64,000 nt of DNA, taken from the NCBI GenBank assembly GCA_023105745.1, contig JALGQZ010000006.1:1971468-2035467 (forward strand), written 5' to 3'. Position 1 is the first letter of the stretch; the number at the start of each line of letters is the position of its first letter. The position numbers were made by a program, and so were the translations under genes. Below the pieces are notes generated by a model. The model had not been told where the DNA came from, made no database searches, and saw nothing but the letters and a program-made list of their open reading frames with translations. Positions 33,877-47,350 of this stretch are shown piece after piece. The DNA comes from Austropuccinia psidii. Lineage: Eukaryota; Basidiomycota; Pucciniomycetes; Pucciniales; Sphaerophragmiaceae.

Positions 33877-35713
33877 TGTAAGGTGTGGATATGAAACTTT
33901 GATTAAAAATCAAGTACTTTTCCTGTCCTCAAAATTTGTATAAGGTAAAATTCAGTTAAAAATAGTATGAAATATTATTTTTAAGAGAAAACACGCCAAT
34001 TTTGTTGTTTATAACTTTATTAGTATAAAACAATAATATTATAAAAATTTATTGTTTTACCAACAATAAAAATTTATCCAAAAAATACTCTACAAGAGAT
34101 ATTTTAAGGCTACAAAAGAAATTTCTTCAAGAGCAATTTCAATTGGAATTAATTGAGCAAAGAACTGCAAGCAATTAATTAAAGAACAAAGTCTTTAAAA
34201 AGAATATTAAAGAGAAAACACGCCCAAAAGTGACCAGAGTGAATTTTGAAACAAAGTGACAAAGTTTACAGTGATGAAAGACGCTTTAATTCACTTTTGG
34301 GGTGGTTCAGGGGTAAAAATGATTATAAGAGTTACAAACAATGATTATAATAATTTTTTCACGTGGTTAAAAGGATTAAAATGATTAAAAAGTGGTGGTT
34401 GGAATCTTTGATTGATTGTTTAACAGTGTTTAAACTAATTAATAAAAGGAAAAGATTCTAACATGAAGAGAAAAGTGGGGCAAAGAAGACATTCTTTTAT
34501 AGCCATCAATTCTCTTACTCCAAAAGTAAATTTTACTCTTGTCAGTCGTGAAAAACAGTCTGACAACAAAAAAGCCAATTATGGCATCATTGAACCCTAG
34601 TTTAGACCAAAAAGGGCTGGTTTAAGCCATTTTTAGCCATTTTTAGCCATTTTAGACCCTTAAATCAGCCATTACTATAGCAATACCAGGCCTAGAGCCT
34701 TCAAAACACGTCAGAATGTGTGTGTGAGGCGTAGAAACCAGTTAAAACTGTTTTTATTATGATTGTTTTATCTTAAGGGTAGTTTTACCCTCTTAGCAAC
34801 AGCTAAAACTACCCCAGTTGGTATCAAAACCTCATCATCAATTGAGTCCACAGACCCTGTAACTCAATTCCAGGCCAAAAGTGATGAACCTTTGCGTGAA
34901 TTTTGACATCCCACGCCTGTCAGCAAGGATTTTGGGGGTCTAGCTCCCCCTTAGAGCTGGAGTTCCTTTTCCCCCCCAAATTTAATCTTTCCAATTTATT
35001 TTTCCTTTAATTCCTCATCATGTATTATACTTATACTTTACATATGTAATTCAATTCAATTGTACAGTACAATACAGTAATAATTGACACCTCATATGTA
35101 AATCAAAGTTCACTTATGTAATACACGCGCACATTTTGACATTTCAATTGAATTCAATTGAAAATACTTCAATTCCTCATAGCTTCTAAACCAAACACAA
35201 CACCTCAATTTTAACACAAAAATTGATGGTTAACACCACATGTGGTGTGAATTAAATTAAGGTTTTGAGGATTTTCAACTTTTGTATTGAAAATACTAGA
35301 AACTTAATTTAAGCTTATTTAGAGTTGAGTTACAAGAATTTCACTCAGAGGTGACCCCACCTGATTTTTTATGAGGAATCCAATGGTGAAATAAATTTTA
35401 TATGTTTATTTATTGGATAAAAAGTTATAATAAATTTTATTTAACTTTTTTCCAAATTTATTTATTTTTTCACAATTTTGTTAAAATTTCATTTTTACTT
35501 AATTTTTTCAAGTATAAATGTAATTTTATAATTTCAAAATTTGATGTAATTTTATTTTTAAATTGTAATTAATTTTTTATTTTTGAATATAATTTTATAT
35601 TCATATTTTGATTTTTATTTTAATAATATAAATAAATTTATTTTATTTATATTAATATGTTAATTTTGTATTTGTGGTCTTTTGGGTATATGAAATTACC
35701 TCTAAGGCTCACA
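33877..35713 (-). repeat. A1 5' LTR, 1837 bp
   Basis: It is a near-identical partner of 25635-27459 with the same ends. It carries a 12-bp duplication within a GCCATTTTTA tandem word that the 3' LTR lacks. Confidence 0.95.
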
Positions 35714-35881
35714 CAACCTCTACAGGTATTAACAGGCTGTATTGATGTACCAAACTGTATGCATGTTTCAGAATGAAGATTGCTGAAGCTGAATGCTGAT
35801 GCAGATACTGGATTTGCTGGTTTGAGGTGTTTGAGTGGGTGTATGAATGAATACCCTTACCCCTGATGGATGGTTGTTACA
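35714..35881 (-). repeat. Probable family-E 5' LTR, right part
   Basis: It begins with the right CAACC duplication of A1 and ends GTTGTTACA at 35881, directly against family-A leader sequence of A2. It is the outer (sense 5') end of the E LTR if the call at 25035-25634 is right. Confidence 0.5.
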
Positions 35882-36023
35882 AAAGCATATAAAAAATGCT
35901 CATAATTCAAAAAATCCATAAAAAATAATTTTTTTCATATTATAAATGAGGCTTATATTTTTATTTATTTTTTTGAAATAACATTTTTTCTACTTAATTA
36001 ATTGACATTTTCATTAACTTTAG

Positions 36024-36916
36024 TGTCTGACAGCGTGGTGAGACAAGAAAACATTGAAACAGCCTCAACAGTCACCAGAATTATTCCTTCCAGTACTGTT
36101 AATTAAGACCATAATAGCACTGTTATTGTGACTCAAAATAACCAACCTGAACCAAAATCTTCTGAATTGATTAACTTGGATATAAGTAATACCCTTCAGA
36201 AAGCTACGAATTTGGCCAATAGTAAGTTTTTGATGTAAAACTACTATTTTAAGCCTTTTTAATCATAAAATATGCCTTCAACTAGATCAGGAGCCAGCTA
36301 TAACCCCTCAAGCAGCTCCCAGAAAGGTAATAGACGTGATTATGGCAGAAGCCAACCAGGTACATAAGGAAAAGGGTCAGTTGATCACTTCCAAACAACT
36401 AAAATAGGTCATTCTGATTCTGATGATACCATTTTACCGTCACAAAGAGCTGACACCACCACAAGAAGCCTCAGTGGACATATAAAAGGCCAGCCACAAA
36501 GCATACAACAATGCCCTGCAGTACAAGGAGTACCAGATCCTTGCAGATCTGTGGAAAAACTGCACAAATTCTTACCTGACTGTGAGAAAATTCCTGGGCC
36601 ATCCCAATACTTGCAAATTGCTCAATGGATGGCATCCATTGATGGAGAAGAAAAACATGATGCTCTTGACACTAGAATGGAGCAAAAACAACCCTCCACC
36701 ACCCAATAAAGTGCCAAAAACAGCCCCAGTAGCCAGCAGCAGCAATTCCAACGTGAAAAAGCAGCCACAAGCTCCAAATAAGGGCAAAGGAAAGGCACCA
36801 GCCACCAAACCTTACAGCCAGGACTACAGGATGCCATGGAAAATGTGTTTCAGATGGCCATAACAATGATGGAATTACAAAAGAAAGAGGAAGCCAGATT
36901 AAAATATCAGAAATGA
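36024..36916 (+). pseudogene. Remnant of accessory ORF in A2
   Basis: The splice landmarks match A1: acceptor AACTTTAG before TGTCTGACAG, donor AATAGTAAGT at 36222 and acceptor CAACTAG in the gag start codons. The +1 frame reads KFLGHPNTCKLLNGWHPL and the Lys/Gly stretch at 36582-36863. A TAA in the first exon (AATTAAGACC near 36102), other stops and a deletion before the tail break it. Confidence 0.5.
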
Positions 36917-38504
36917 TTTCTGATATTTTTGATTCTATTCCAGAGTTGTATGAAGCTATAACTGACGTAAAAAGTCATCTTTGTGATAGAAATACATCAA
37001 TTTGTGACAATCTTCAACACATAACTTGAGTCTGAGCCAAATCAATGAAACACTTGAATGTTTTGAAACAGTTTTAAGAACAATTAAAGCTTCCAATAAT
37101 GATTATTCTTTTGGAAATAAGATAAATGAACAATCTGCCATTATTAAGGAATTGACAGACAAATATTCTAAATTCAATATTGATTACATGATTGAAACAA
37201 GAATAAAACAAGCCATAAATAATATCAAAGAGGATAAGAAGAAACCTCTTGATGATATTTCAAAATAATTTACTGAAGTAAAGACACATATAATTGCCTT
37301 GAAAAAGTGTTTTTATATCTCAAAAGAGGAAATATCAAAATTAACAATAAAGTTAAATGAAGTTATATCTGATAATACTAAACAAGCAGAATTATGGAAT
37401 AATCTGACATATAAAGAGGATGATAATAACAAGAATGTAGTAACCTCTATACAAAGCTTACAACATGAATTAAGAAATTCACAAAGGTATAACAACAGTA
37501 AAATGAATGATATTGAACAACTACTAAACACCTTACCAAGAATGTCTACACCTCTGAATCAAAATGATGGTACAGGGATTCCCAATCCACAAGTATTGGA
37601 TATTGAAAATTCTCAATTAAAAATGAATTTTCTACTTCTTTTCATAACTTGGAACCATCAATGGGCCAAGCACTCTTGAAAGAAGTTCCAAAACTTAAAG
37701 AATGGCCTCACTTCAGTGGTGAAGGGGAGTATGACCATATGGAATTCATTAGAGGTATTGACATGATCAAGGAAGATTTTGAATTACCAGACAGATTGGT
37801 AACAGCCAGGTTTAACACCTTGTTTACCAGATCAGCTCACAGATGGTACATCAAAATAAGACAAGCACATGGACACCAGAGTTGGACTTGGTGGAAAACC
37901 CAAATCATCAACAAATGGGCAAATGATGCTTGGAGGTTTAAAGTTGAAACCGCCTTTGAATCTGCCAAATTTAATGCTGATAAAGACAAAGCTTTACCAT
38001 GGTTTTGCCAACAAAAAGACAAACTAACAGCATTATATCCTGACATGTCAGAATTTATGATCCATAGGAAGATTCTGAGACAATGTGGAGGTGACTTAGA
38101 GCATGCTGTCAAAAGAAGGACTACTGAACATTATTCAGCAGAAGATATTATAAATATATTAAAAGAAGTAACCACCAGAACCAAAATTGGTTCTAGTAGG
38201 GTGAATCTCAAAACAAGGTTTAATACACCTTGGAAAGATTCTGTGGACAAAAAACCCAAAGAAAACTCTAATAATGTTAAGTATAAATCTGCAGATACAG
38301 TCAGAAAATGCCATATTTGCAAAAGCACCACCCATTTCGCCAATAGATGTCCAAAAAGGGGGAAAATCAATGAAATTTATATTGAAAAGGAACCTGATGT
38401 TGAAAAAGATGACATAATTGAAGACAATTCAGATGATAAGTCATCCATATCTTCTGAATCTTCAAAAGATATAGAAAATATCAATGCGACTTTTGACATC
38501 ATGT
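36272..38504 (+). pseudogene. A2 gag, decayed
   Basis: It starts at ATG 36272 (MPSTRSG). Several stops and frame changes interrupt the N-terminal half. The capsid and nucleocapsid part is open at 37649-38506 (FSGEGEYDHMEFIRGIDM, WTWWKTQIINKWAN, zinc knuckle CHICKSTTHFANRC). TAA at 38504 replaces the Glu codon that A1 has at this place. Confidence 0.88.
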
Positions 38505-38518
38505 AATATTATTCCCAC

Positions 38519-41500
38519 TTGCCACAATTGAGCAATGGTCAACTTGATTTATCAAAAGTTCAAGATGCACAACTTATGAAAACCAAAACAAACAGAGGGA
38601 AAGGGTATACAGCTGGTAAATCCTGTATAACAGAAGTGGTAATTGACAACAAGCCCACTAAAATTTTGCTTGACCCAGGAGCCTTCTGCTCTTGTGTTGG
38701 TAAATCCTTTCTCAAAACTTGTGTACCAAACTTTAAAGATCAATTGTTGCCAATTGATGGGATAAAATTCAATAGTGCAAGTAACCGAATGAAAGCATTG
38801 GGAATTTTTGAAACTAGTGTCATATTTCCACATATAAATGGAAATTTAAGAATCACTGTTGAATTTGTTGTTATGGAAAATTGCTCTAGTACCCATTTTA
38901 TATTGGGAAATGACTATTTAATCATGTATGGAATAGATTGACATAACAAAAAAGACATATAATTTACTATTGGAGACAATAAGCGTCAGAAATTTGCCTT
39001 TTTACCATTTTAAAAATAAATTACAATAAATCAAGTATCACCAGTCAGCTTACAATTGGAAAAATTCAAATCTGAACAGTTGAAGGAGCTTGAAATAAGC
39101 CTTCATCTGACTGATAAACAAGAAAATGAACTTTCTTACCTTTTGTATGACCACAGAGGAGCATTTGCTTCAGACAAAGAAGCTCTAGCAGCAATTATTG
39201 GTAATGAAGTTGATATCATTCTTAACATTGAGAGACCCTATCCACCACTCTTAAGAAGACCTGCATATCCAGCAAGTCCAAAATCAAGAGAAGCTCTAGA
39301 AATTCATATCAAAGAACTTCTGGAACTTAGTGTAATAAGAAAAAGTAGGCCACAATGAAGAAGTAGAGATAACTACACCAGTCATAGTGGCATGGCATAA
39401 TGGAAAATCTAGAATGGTTGGGGAATTTAGAGCTCTGAACACTTATAATGTTCCAGACAGATACCCAATACCAAAAATCCAAATTGCCTTCACCCAAATA
39501 TCTCAAGCAGTGTATATAACCACTATGGATTCCCTTAAAGGATTCCATAAGAATGTGGTGACACCAAGAGAAAGAAAAGACTTGAGAATTATTGTACATT
39601 GTGGAGTGTATGAATACTTAAGAATGCCCTTTGGTATCAAAAATGCACCTTCACACTTCCAAAGAATGATGAATTAAATATTCCCTGAATAACTTTCAGA
39701 GGGATGGTTAATCATTTGCATTGATGACATTATTGTCTGTTCCAAGACTTGGGAAGAGCACATGTACAGATTGTCCAAAGGTTTGACAGAAATTCAATCA
39801 GTAAACATGAAAATCTCCTTGAAGAAATTCCATTTTGGATTTAAAGAACTTAAAGCACTAGGACATGTTGTATCTGGTTTGTCCCTTGAAATTGACAAAA
39901 ACAAAGTTGCGGCAGTATTGCTAAAACACATGCCTCAGAACAAAAAGTCAATTCAGTCATTTTTAGGTTTTGCAGGATATTACAGGCAACACACTAAAGA
40001 TTTTGCATCCATAGCAAGACCACTTTATAAATTGTGTGACAAAGACACAGTATTTTAAATGACTGTTGACAGAGTCAAAGATTCTGAGTCTCTAAGAGAA
40101 GCCTTGACCACTGCTCCACTCTTACTGATGCCAGACTTTAAACTGCCCTTTAAATTTTATATTGATGCATCAGGGGATGGGCTGGGTGCTGCACTTCACC
40201 AAGCTCAGATCATACATGATAAACCTGTAGAAGGACCCATATGTTTCATATTCAGGAAAATCAAACCAACTGAAGCCATATATGGAGGAAGTCAAATGGA
40301 ATGTCTATGCCTTGTCTGGGCCGTGGAAAAATTGAACTACTTCTTAGAGGGATGTGTTTTTGAGGTGATAACAGATTGTACAGCTTTCAAATCACTTTTA
40401 AACATCAAAAAACCCAACAGACATATGCTTAGATGGCAAATAGCCATACAAGAATACAGAGGCAATATGACTATTGTTCATAAGGATGGGAATATTGTCA
40501 GGGTGAGTCTATGTAGAAGCTTAAAAACAGTAAATACAAGCTAGTACTATGACTGTGACACGTCAAAATAAGTAATAAAAAAAAATCTCCAGGTCCTACT
40601 GCTACGTGGTAACAGTGGTGATGAGTCTATTGAGGACCTGGGTTGCAATGTTCTAATATCTTTGACTGTAAAGAGACACTACAATAATTATATTTAATTA
40701 TATCTTTAAGTATTCTAAGGACACTACTGATGATTAACAGTCTTGTCACGTAAGAATATATAATAAAAAGATAAGATGAGGATTTTTGAAGGCAAAAACC
40801 CTTCTTTTTATATCTTTCAAGACTGTCAAGAGTTATTTACTCTTCACACGTCAGAGGAGTGAAAACTTTCACTCCATTGGCCAGTCTGTGGTTCTGGATC
40901 CTCAATTCAGACGTCAGTAGAGGCAGAATTGTGGTTTTGGGACCACAAATGATCATTCTGGATCAATACAGGATGAAAAAACTTTTCACCTGCCACGTCA
41001 GCACTTGGATGACGTTGTTCTGGTGTTTGTATGACCAATACTAGTCATTCTGGGCGGGTTTAAGCTTTGAACAACCATTATTTTGAGTATTAAGACTTGT
41101 ACTGGTTGGTACAGGTTTGGTACAGGCCAGTATTGGCCAAAATTCTTCCAACCAAGATATCTTGGTCAGTTTTTGAGATATCAAGAAACTAAGGGCACAG
41201 AATTGAAGGGCTTAATGAGCTCTTCAATTTGGTATGCTTCATGTTTACCCTTCTTTAATATAGCAAAAGTTATAAGGGTTTTAAGTTTTTGGATGTATTT
41301 TTGTACATCAGTATGAGGCTTCAAAAACTTCCATACCAGATATCTTCTTCAGTTTGGAAGATATCTGTATTCTGATGATACAGTTTTGTAGGGCTTGATG
41401 AGCCCTACAGTTTGGTATATGACACTGTACAGTTGTATGAGTGTATGCCAAAGATACAGGGGTTTGTTTATTTTCTTATTTTCAGAATATCTGTATTTTG

Positions 41501-43680
41501 GTTATTAAACCTTTGAACCAAGATCCCTCAGTCAATTTAAGAGATACAGAGGTCTAAGGTATCTCAAATTAAAGCTCTTGTTGAGATCTTTAATTTGGTT
41601 ATACTTTTGTACAGTTTTGTACAAGCCCTCTTTGACTTTCAGGGGGACTTGGTTTTGAAAATGAGGTTATATGGTATCTCCAGTTGTAGTGGTGTTACAA
41701 CAACATGGATGATATCATTGTGTAGCTCTTTATGTGAGCTTTAAGAAAAATACCATTTTGGTATAGGATAACTTAAATATGCATAAGTTATATGAGAGGT
41801 GAAAATAAGGGTTTTGACTTATTTATTTTCCTCTAGGTTTCCTTATTCTGTTTGGATAAGGTTGGTGTTTAATGTAAGAGGATTGTTTTCTCTTAATTAT
41901 TACCTGTATTGACTATGTTTGTTCAATACTTGTCATACCATTATTTATGGTATGTTGGATGTCATGCTAGTGCTCTGTTTTGAGTCACAGGCTGACAAAT
42001 ATTCATAAGAATGCAGATGGACTAAGCAGATGGCCATTACGAAATAACGTTGATAATCCTGCTTATGTTCCAGAAGAAGCTTCACCACAGATCCCAATAG
42101 AAGGAATAAGTGTTACAGACTTGAACACCACCTTCTTTGAAGAAGTAAGACACAGTTACACTCAAGATAAGAATTGTAGCATATTGTGCCAACTACTTAA
42201 CAAAGACTGTAAAGACAACTCTCTCATACATGCCTTGGATGAAGTATGGAAGAAATCTTATGATGAAGGAAGATTTCACCTACTGGATGGTATAATTTAC
42301 CACAGAACCAAGCACACATGTGTCATGACAGTTGTGGACAGGTCATTAATAAATCTTGTACTGAAGAATGCCATGACAGCCCCTTCTCAGGACATCTGTC
42401 TGAAGACAGAACTAGAGAAAAAGTGAAAACCTGTATATGGTGGCCAATGTGGCAGAAATATGTTGCAGAGTATTGCAAAACCTGTGACAAATGTCAAAAA
42501 GCAAATAAATCCACTGGCAAGAGACTTGGAAATATGATGAAAAGCCAAGAACCAAGCAGACCTTGGGAAATTTTCCATATGGATTGGGTAACTGGCCTAC
42601 CACCTGGAGGTGACAGAAGCTATAATGCTTGCCTCGTGATTGTAGACAGATTCAGTAAAACTCCAATCTTTTTTCTATGTCACAAGGATGATACATCCAT
42701 GGATACTGCTCTTCTGATATGGAATAGAGTAGTGTCATGGACTGGGATATTTACAAATATCATTAGTGATAGGGATCCCAAATTCACTTCAGCACTATGG
42801 ACAAATCTTCACCAATTATTTGGCACTAAACTGTCTTTCTCTACAGCCTACCACCCACAAGCTGATGGCCTGGCTGAAAGGATGATCCAAACCGTAGAGG
42901 ACATGGTAAGAAGATTTTGTGCATATGGCCTTGAATTCAAATATTGTGATGGATTTACCCATTATTGGTGTACTCTGTTTACAGCACTGGAATTAGCATA
43001 TAAAACATCAATCCATGCCAGTACCAATCAAACTCCTGCTATCCTAGAAAAAGGATGGAGCCCCAAATTACCCCAAGATTCCTTGAGGAAAGATTTGATT
43101 GAAATACATCCCACAGCTGCTAGCTTCAAAGGAATGCTAGAAAAAGCTAAAAAGCATGCATTAAGGTACATGGAGGACTCTTTTGCTTGTTCTAAAGACA
43201 AATGGGATAAATCACATGCAACTCCAGATTTCAAAGTAAGGGACTTATTTCTTGTATCCACCACTAACCTCAATAGCATCAAAGGATGTAAAACGCTGAA
43301 AGACTCCTTTGCAGGACCTTTTGCTATTAAGGCCCTCCATGGAGAAAATGCTTTTGAAGTAGAGTTATCTGAAGAGCTTAGCAATAAGCATCCTACATTT
43401 CCAGGGAGCTTGATAAAGCCATATAAATCTAGTGATGCTGAAAAATTCCCCTTGGGGAATAAAGTTCCCCAAGTTATACCTCCTATTGAGTCATCTGGTA
43501 GTAAGAAAATTACCAAAGTTCTCAAAGAAAGAAAGTTGAGCACCAACAAAGTAAGGGAATACCTTGTTAGGTAGTGACCCAGCTTGTGAGGATAAATGGT
43601 TGCCAGAAAAAGACATACCTGAATCTAATAAACTTCTCAGAAGGTTCAGGAACACTAGAGATAGCAATATTACACAGTAA
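38519..43680 (+). pseudogene. A2 protease-RT-RNase H-integrase, decayed and interrupted
   Basis: The protease shows LLDPGAFCSCVG, so Asp-Pro-Gly-Ala appears to be the family-A active-site form. RT keeps two aspartates (CIDDIIVC, 39715-39738) but has stops and shifts around it. RNase H is cut at 40495 by the solo D LTR and resumes at 42003. Integrase keeps [13 protein letters not shown] and ISDRDPKF, and the chromodomain-like end (VREYLVR) breaks at TAG 43572-43574. Many substitutions relative to A1 include transversions. Confidence 0.9.
40496..41997 (-). repeat. Solo LTR of family D, 1502 bp
   Basis: It reads TGTCAGGGTGAG...CAGGCTGACA on the plus strand and is flanked by AATAT at 40491-40495 and 41998-42002. 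The uninterrupted site is seen in A1 (GGGAATATTCATAAG on its sense strand). Its reverse complement matches 47371-48766 at the start (CCTGTGACTCAAAAC), near the end (CTCAATAGACTCATCACCAC) and at the end (ACATAGACTCA). No element-internal sequence is present. Confidence 0.92.
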
Positions 43681-43701
43681 ATCTTTTTTAGGGGGAGGGA
43701 A

Positions 43702-45511
43702 TGTGAGCGTTAGAGGTATTTTCATATACCCAAAAGACCACAAGAGATAAATTAAGATACAAATATTAATAAAATAAATTTATTTATATTATAAAAATAA
43801 GAATTTATATTTAAAAATCAAAAGCTAATTTTTAATTTAAAAATAAAATTGCAATAAAATTTAAAATTATCAAATTATATTTTTACTTGTAAAAATTAAG
43901 TAAAAATGAATTTTTAATAAAAATTGTGAAATTCAAATTTTTTGGTAAAAAGCTATATAAAGTATATTATAGCTTTTCATCCAATAAATAAAAATAAAGA
44001 AATTATCACACCATTGGATTCCTCATAAAAAATAAAGTGGGGTCACCTCTGGATGAAATTTCTGTAACTCAACTCTAAATAAGCTTAAATTAAGTTTTTA
44101 GTATTTTCAATGCAAAAATCGAAAATCCTCAAAACTTTAATTTAATTCACACCACATGTGGTGTTAACAATCAATTTTTTGTGTTAAAATTGCGGTGTTT
44201 TGTTTAGCTTAGAAGTTATGAGGAATTGAAGTTTCTTCAATTGAATTCAATTGAAATGTCAAAATGTGCCCGTGTATTACATAAGTGAACTTTTATTTAC
44301 ATATGAGGTATCAATTATTACTGTGTTTTACTTTACAATTCAATTGAACTAAATATGTAAATTGCAAGTATAATACATGATGAGGAATTAAAGGAAAAAA
44401 TAAATTGGAAAGATTAAAATTGGGAGGGAAAAGGAACTCTAGCTCTAAGGGGGAGCCAGACCCCCAACATCCTTGCTGACTGGTGTGGAATGTCAAAAAC
44501 CACACAAAAGTTCATTACTTTTGGCCTGCAATTGAGTTGCAGGGTCTGTGACTCAATTGATGATGAGGTTTTGATACCAACCAGGGTAGTTTTAACTGCT
44601 GCCAAGAGGGTAAAACTACCCTTAAGTTAAAAACATGTTCGTAAAAAAATCTTTAGCTGGTTTCTACACCTTTTACACACATTATTACATGTTTTGAAGG
44701 CTCTAGCCCAGGTATTACTATAGTAATGGCTGATTTAAGGGTCTAAAATGGCTAAAAATGGCTAAAACCAGCCCCTTTTGGGTCTAAACCAGGGTTCAAT
44801 GATGCCATAATTGGCTTTTCTGTTGTCAGACTGTTTTTCACGACTGACAAGAGTAAATTTTACTTTTGGAGTAAGAAAATTGATGGCTATAAAAGAATGT
44901 CTTCTTTGCCCCATGTTTCTCTTCATGTTAGAATCTTTTCCTTTTATAATTAATTTAAACACTGTTAAACCAATCAATAAAATATTCCAGCCACCTCTTT
45001 TAAACCATTTTAAGCCTTTTAACCACGTGAAAAATCATTATAATCATTGTTTGTAACTCTTATAATCATTTTTACCCCTGAACAACCCCAAAAGTGAATT
45101 AAAGCATCTTTCATCACTGTTAACTTTGTCACTTTGTTTCAAAATTCACTCTGGTTACTTTTGGGCGTGTTTTCTCTTTAATATTCTTTTTAAAGACTTT
45201 GTTCTTTAATTAATTGCTTGCAGTTCATTGCTCAATTAATTCCAATTGAAATTGCTCTTGAAGAAATTTCTTTTGTAGCCTTAAAATATCTCTTGTAGAG
45301 TATTTTTTGGATACATTTTTATTGTTGGTAAAACAATAAATCTTTATAATATTACTGTTTTATACCAATAAAGTTATAAACAATGAAATTGGCCTGTTTT
45401 CTCTTAAAAATAATATTTCTTACTATTTCTAATTGATTTTTACCTTATACAAATTTTGAGGACAGGAAAAGTACTTGATTTTTAATCAAAGTTTCATATC
45501 CGCACCTTACA
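43702..45511 (+). repeat. A2 3' LTR, 1810 bp
   Basis: It runs from TGTGAGCG after AGGGGGAGGGAA to CGCACCTTACA. It is clearly more diverged from the A1 LTRs than they are from each other. Both U3 palindrome cores (GAATTC-centred and CACATGTG-centred) are kept, at about 44236-44257 and 44149-44163. Confidence 0.93.
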
Positions 45512-47152
45512 TAAATACTATTTATATCAATATAAGAATTATTAAAAGTAATAAAAAAGAAAAATTATTATAAAAGAGAGAATAACCAACTTTTAACACT
45601 TAATATAATAATTTTGAATGATTTTATGCCAAAATAATGTAAATACAATTTATACAGACTGTAGTTTCAAATAAAAATAGAGAAATTACAAATATTCTCT
45701 TGATCTTAGGTGGAAATAGAGTTCAAAGAGATTTTTGAGAAAAGCAATTGAATAATTGAAGTAATCACATCAAGAATGATGATTATAATAAATATCATAT
45801 TTGGTATTTAATACTATAAAAGTTTTCTATATAAAGAATAAAGAGTTTACCTTTTTTCATTTAATTATTCAGTGTTTTGTAAGTGTCTGAGGGGAAAACA
45901 GAGTAAAAAGAGCTCTATTTATAGTAAATACCTCCCTTCTAGAGTCCATCAGTCTTCTAGTAGACGTTTACTGGTTATTTCTACTAGAAATGATCAATAT
46001 TTTAAGGTTTACTGTTGATTACATCATGAGAAAACCATCTTATCTCATTATTACACCATTATTTATAGTTATCACTATAACTCTACGTTTGATGACATCA
46101 TAGGCTTGGAAGAAGCCTAAAATTCATGGATTGTATTAGTATTAATCATAATCTAATATTATTCATCAGTTTTATCACTTATATGACTGTTAAACATAAA
46201 ATAAGGTTACAGTGAGTGATCATAGATGAACAAATTTAAGCTTAAACTTTGATCATTAATAACTTTCAAGTTATACACGCGCAAGCTATTCTTAGAGTGG
46301 ATTCTTATAGCTTGGCATGTCATTATTAAATTGACAAGAGCATTCCATTACATCATCAAAACTCTATTTTTGATGATTTTGCTTGTAATTCATCTTTTCT
46401 GTTGAAATTTAATATTTTGCACTTCAAACCATGATTTCAAGGGGTTCTACCTTGAATATTATAATACAAATTACGTCATTCTTCACATATCAGCTTGAAG
46501 AATCTGACTGTCTACTTTTTTAAAGTTTTGACCACTTTCACAACAAAGTGGTCAACAGCTCTATTGATTTTATTCAATAATCCATTACAAATTTTAACCT
46601 TGTTTATAGCTGGTAAAATAAAGTTCATATCTGTATTCCTACAGTGATTTTTTGGTGACTTTCTTTTTTGTTTATCTCTCTATCTTGTATATTTCAAGAG
46701 ATATTAGCTAAAAACCATGAATATATGTGTTGACCAAAAAGTGCATATATTCAGCTTAATTCCTTAAGTATTGACTTTAGAGATTAGCTTTATGACTGTT
46801 TTATGTGTATATGTTTATTGATAATCCAATGGTACAATTTCTTTCACATGTTGTTCCATTGGCCTCTGAGATAAATGAGGTCTTGTACCTTTTTAAGATA
46901 TCATTACTTATACTTCAGTAATCATTGGCTTTTCAGACATGCCATAGAAATGACATATGTGTATTGCACCATGAGGAATCTAATGGTGTAATTAATTTCG
47001 CATGTTTATTCATTAGATTCTGAGTTAATTCATCTTTTGTACTTATTTATGGTATTTTTACTAGTTTTTAAGATAATTATTATGAGGATAATTATTACAG
47101 AAATTTTGTTGTGACCTTTTTGGATATATGGCTATATCTCAAAAGGCTCACA
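45512..47152 (-). repeat. LTR-like remnant of family F
   Basis: It ends AAAAGGCTCACA at 47152, the terminus typical of antisense LTRs in this window, and separates family-C leader sequence on its right from A2 on its left. The C1 leader reads GTGGCTTTTTCACATCC where this junction lies, so an insertion occurred before CTTTTT. The left end is missing, presumably carried off by the A2 insertion. It holds no gene. Confidence 0.5.
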
Positions 47153-47350
47153 CTTTTTCACATCCAAAAACATATAAAATTATTTCTTTGAGTTACTCTG
47201 AATTAATTTTGATTCAAAATATTAAATTTTAATTTTTTTCATCAAAAAGGATAATTTTTTCATATATAAAAAAATATAAAAACTTATAAAAAATCTTCCA
47301 AAATATTTCAAAAGCATAAAAAATAATGTCTCTTATCAATTTCTTCCTAG

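Larger units (their letters stand above)
25635..35713 (-). mobile_element. Complete family-A Ty3-type retrotransposon A1
   Basis: It is bounded by the 5-bp target duplication CAACC (25630-25634 and 35714-35718). Minus-strand order is 5' LTR 35713-33877, primer-binding site 33874-33857, leader with accessory exon, gag-pol 33404-27483, polypurine tract 27480-27460 and 3' LTR 27459-25635. Total length is 10,079 bp. The two LTRs differ at about 20 places by eye, roughly 1%, plus a 12-bp indel, so the insertion is young. It sits in a probable E LTR. Confidence 0.95.
20564..35881 (-). mobile_element. Family-E Ty3-type retrotransposon, 3' truncated, hosts A1
   Basis: Minus-strand order is a putative 5' LTR (35881 to 25035, interrupted by A1), a CAAT-rich leader, gag, protease, reverse transcriptase, RNase H and the beginning of integrase, where the C1 LTR abuts at 20563/20564. 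Its Gag and Pol differ clearly from A, B and C: the gag starts MPVQHSPPAK and is separate from pro-pol. Confidence 0.7.
35882..45511 (+). mobile_element. Family-A element A2, decayed, 5' end missing
   Basis: It is a plus-strand copy of family A beginning inside the leader (AAAAGCATATAAAAAATGC, homologous to the A1 leader). It runs through gag and pol to a polypurine tract at 43686-43701 and a 3' LTR. Its own 5' LTR and primer site are separated from it by the E insertion and are not in view. A solo D LTR interrupts RNase H. Many stops and frame changes mark it as much older than A1. Confidence 0.88.
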
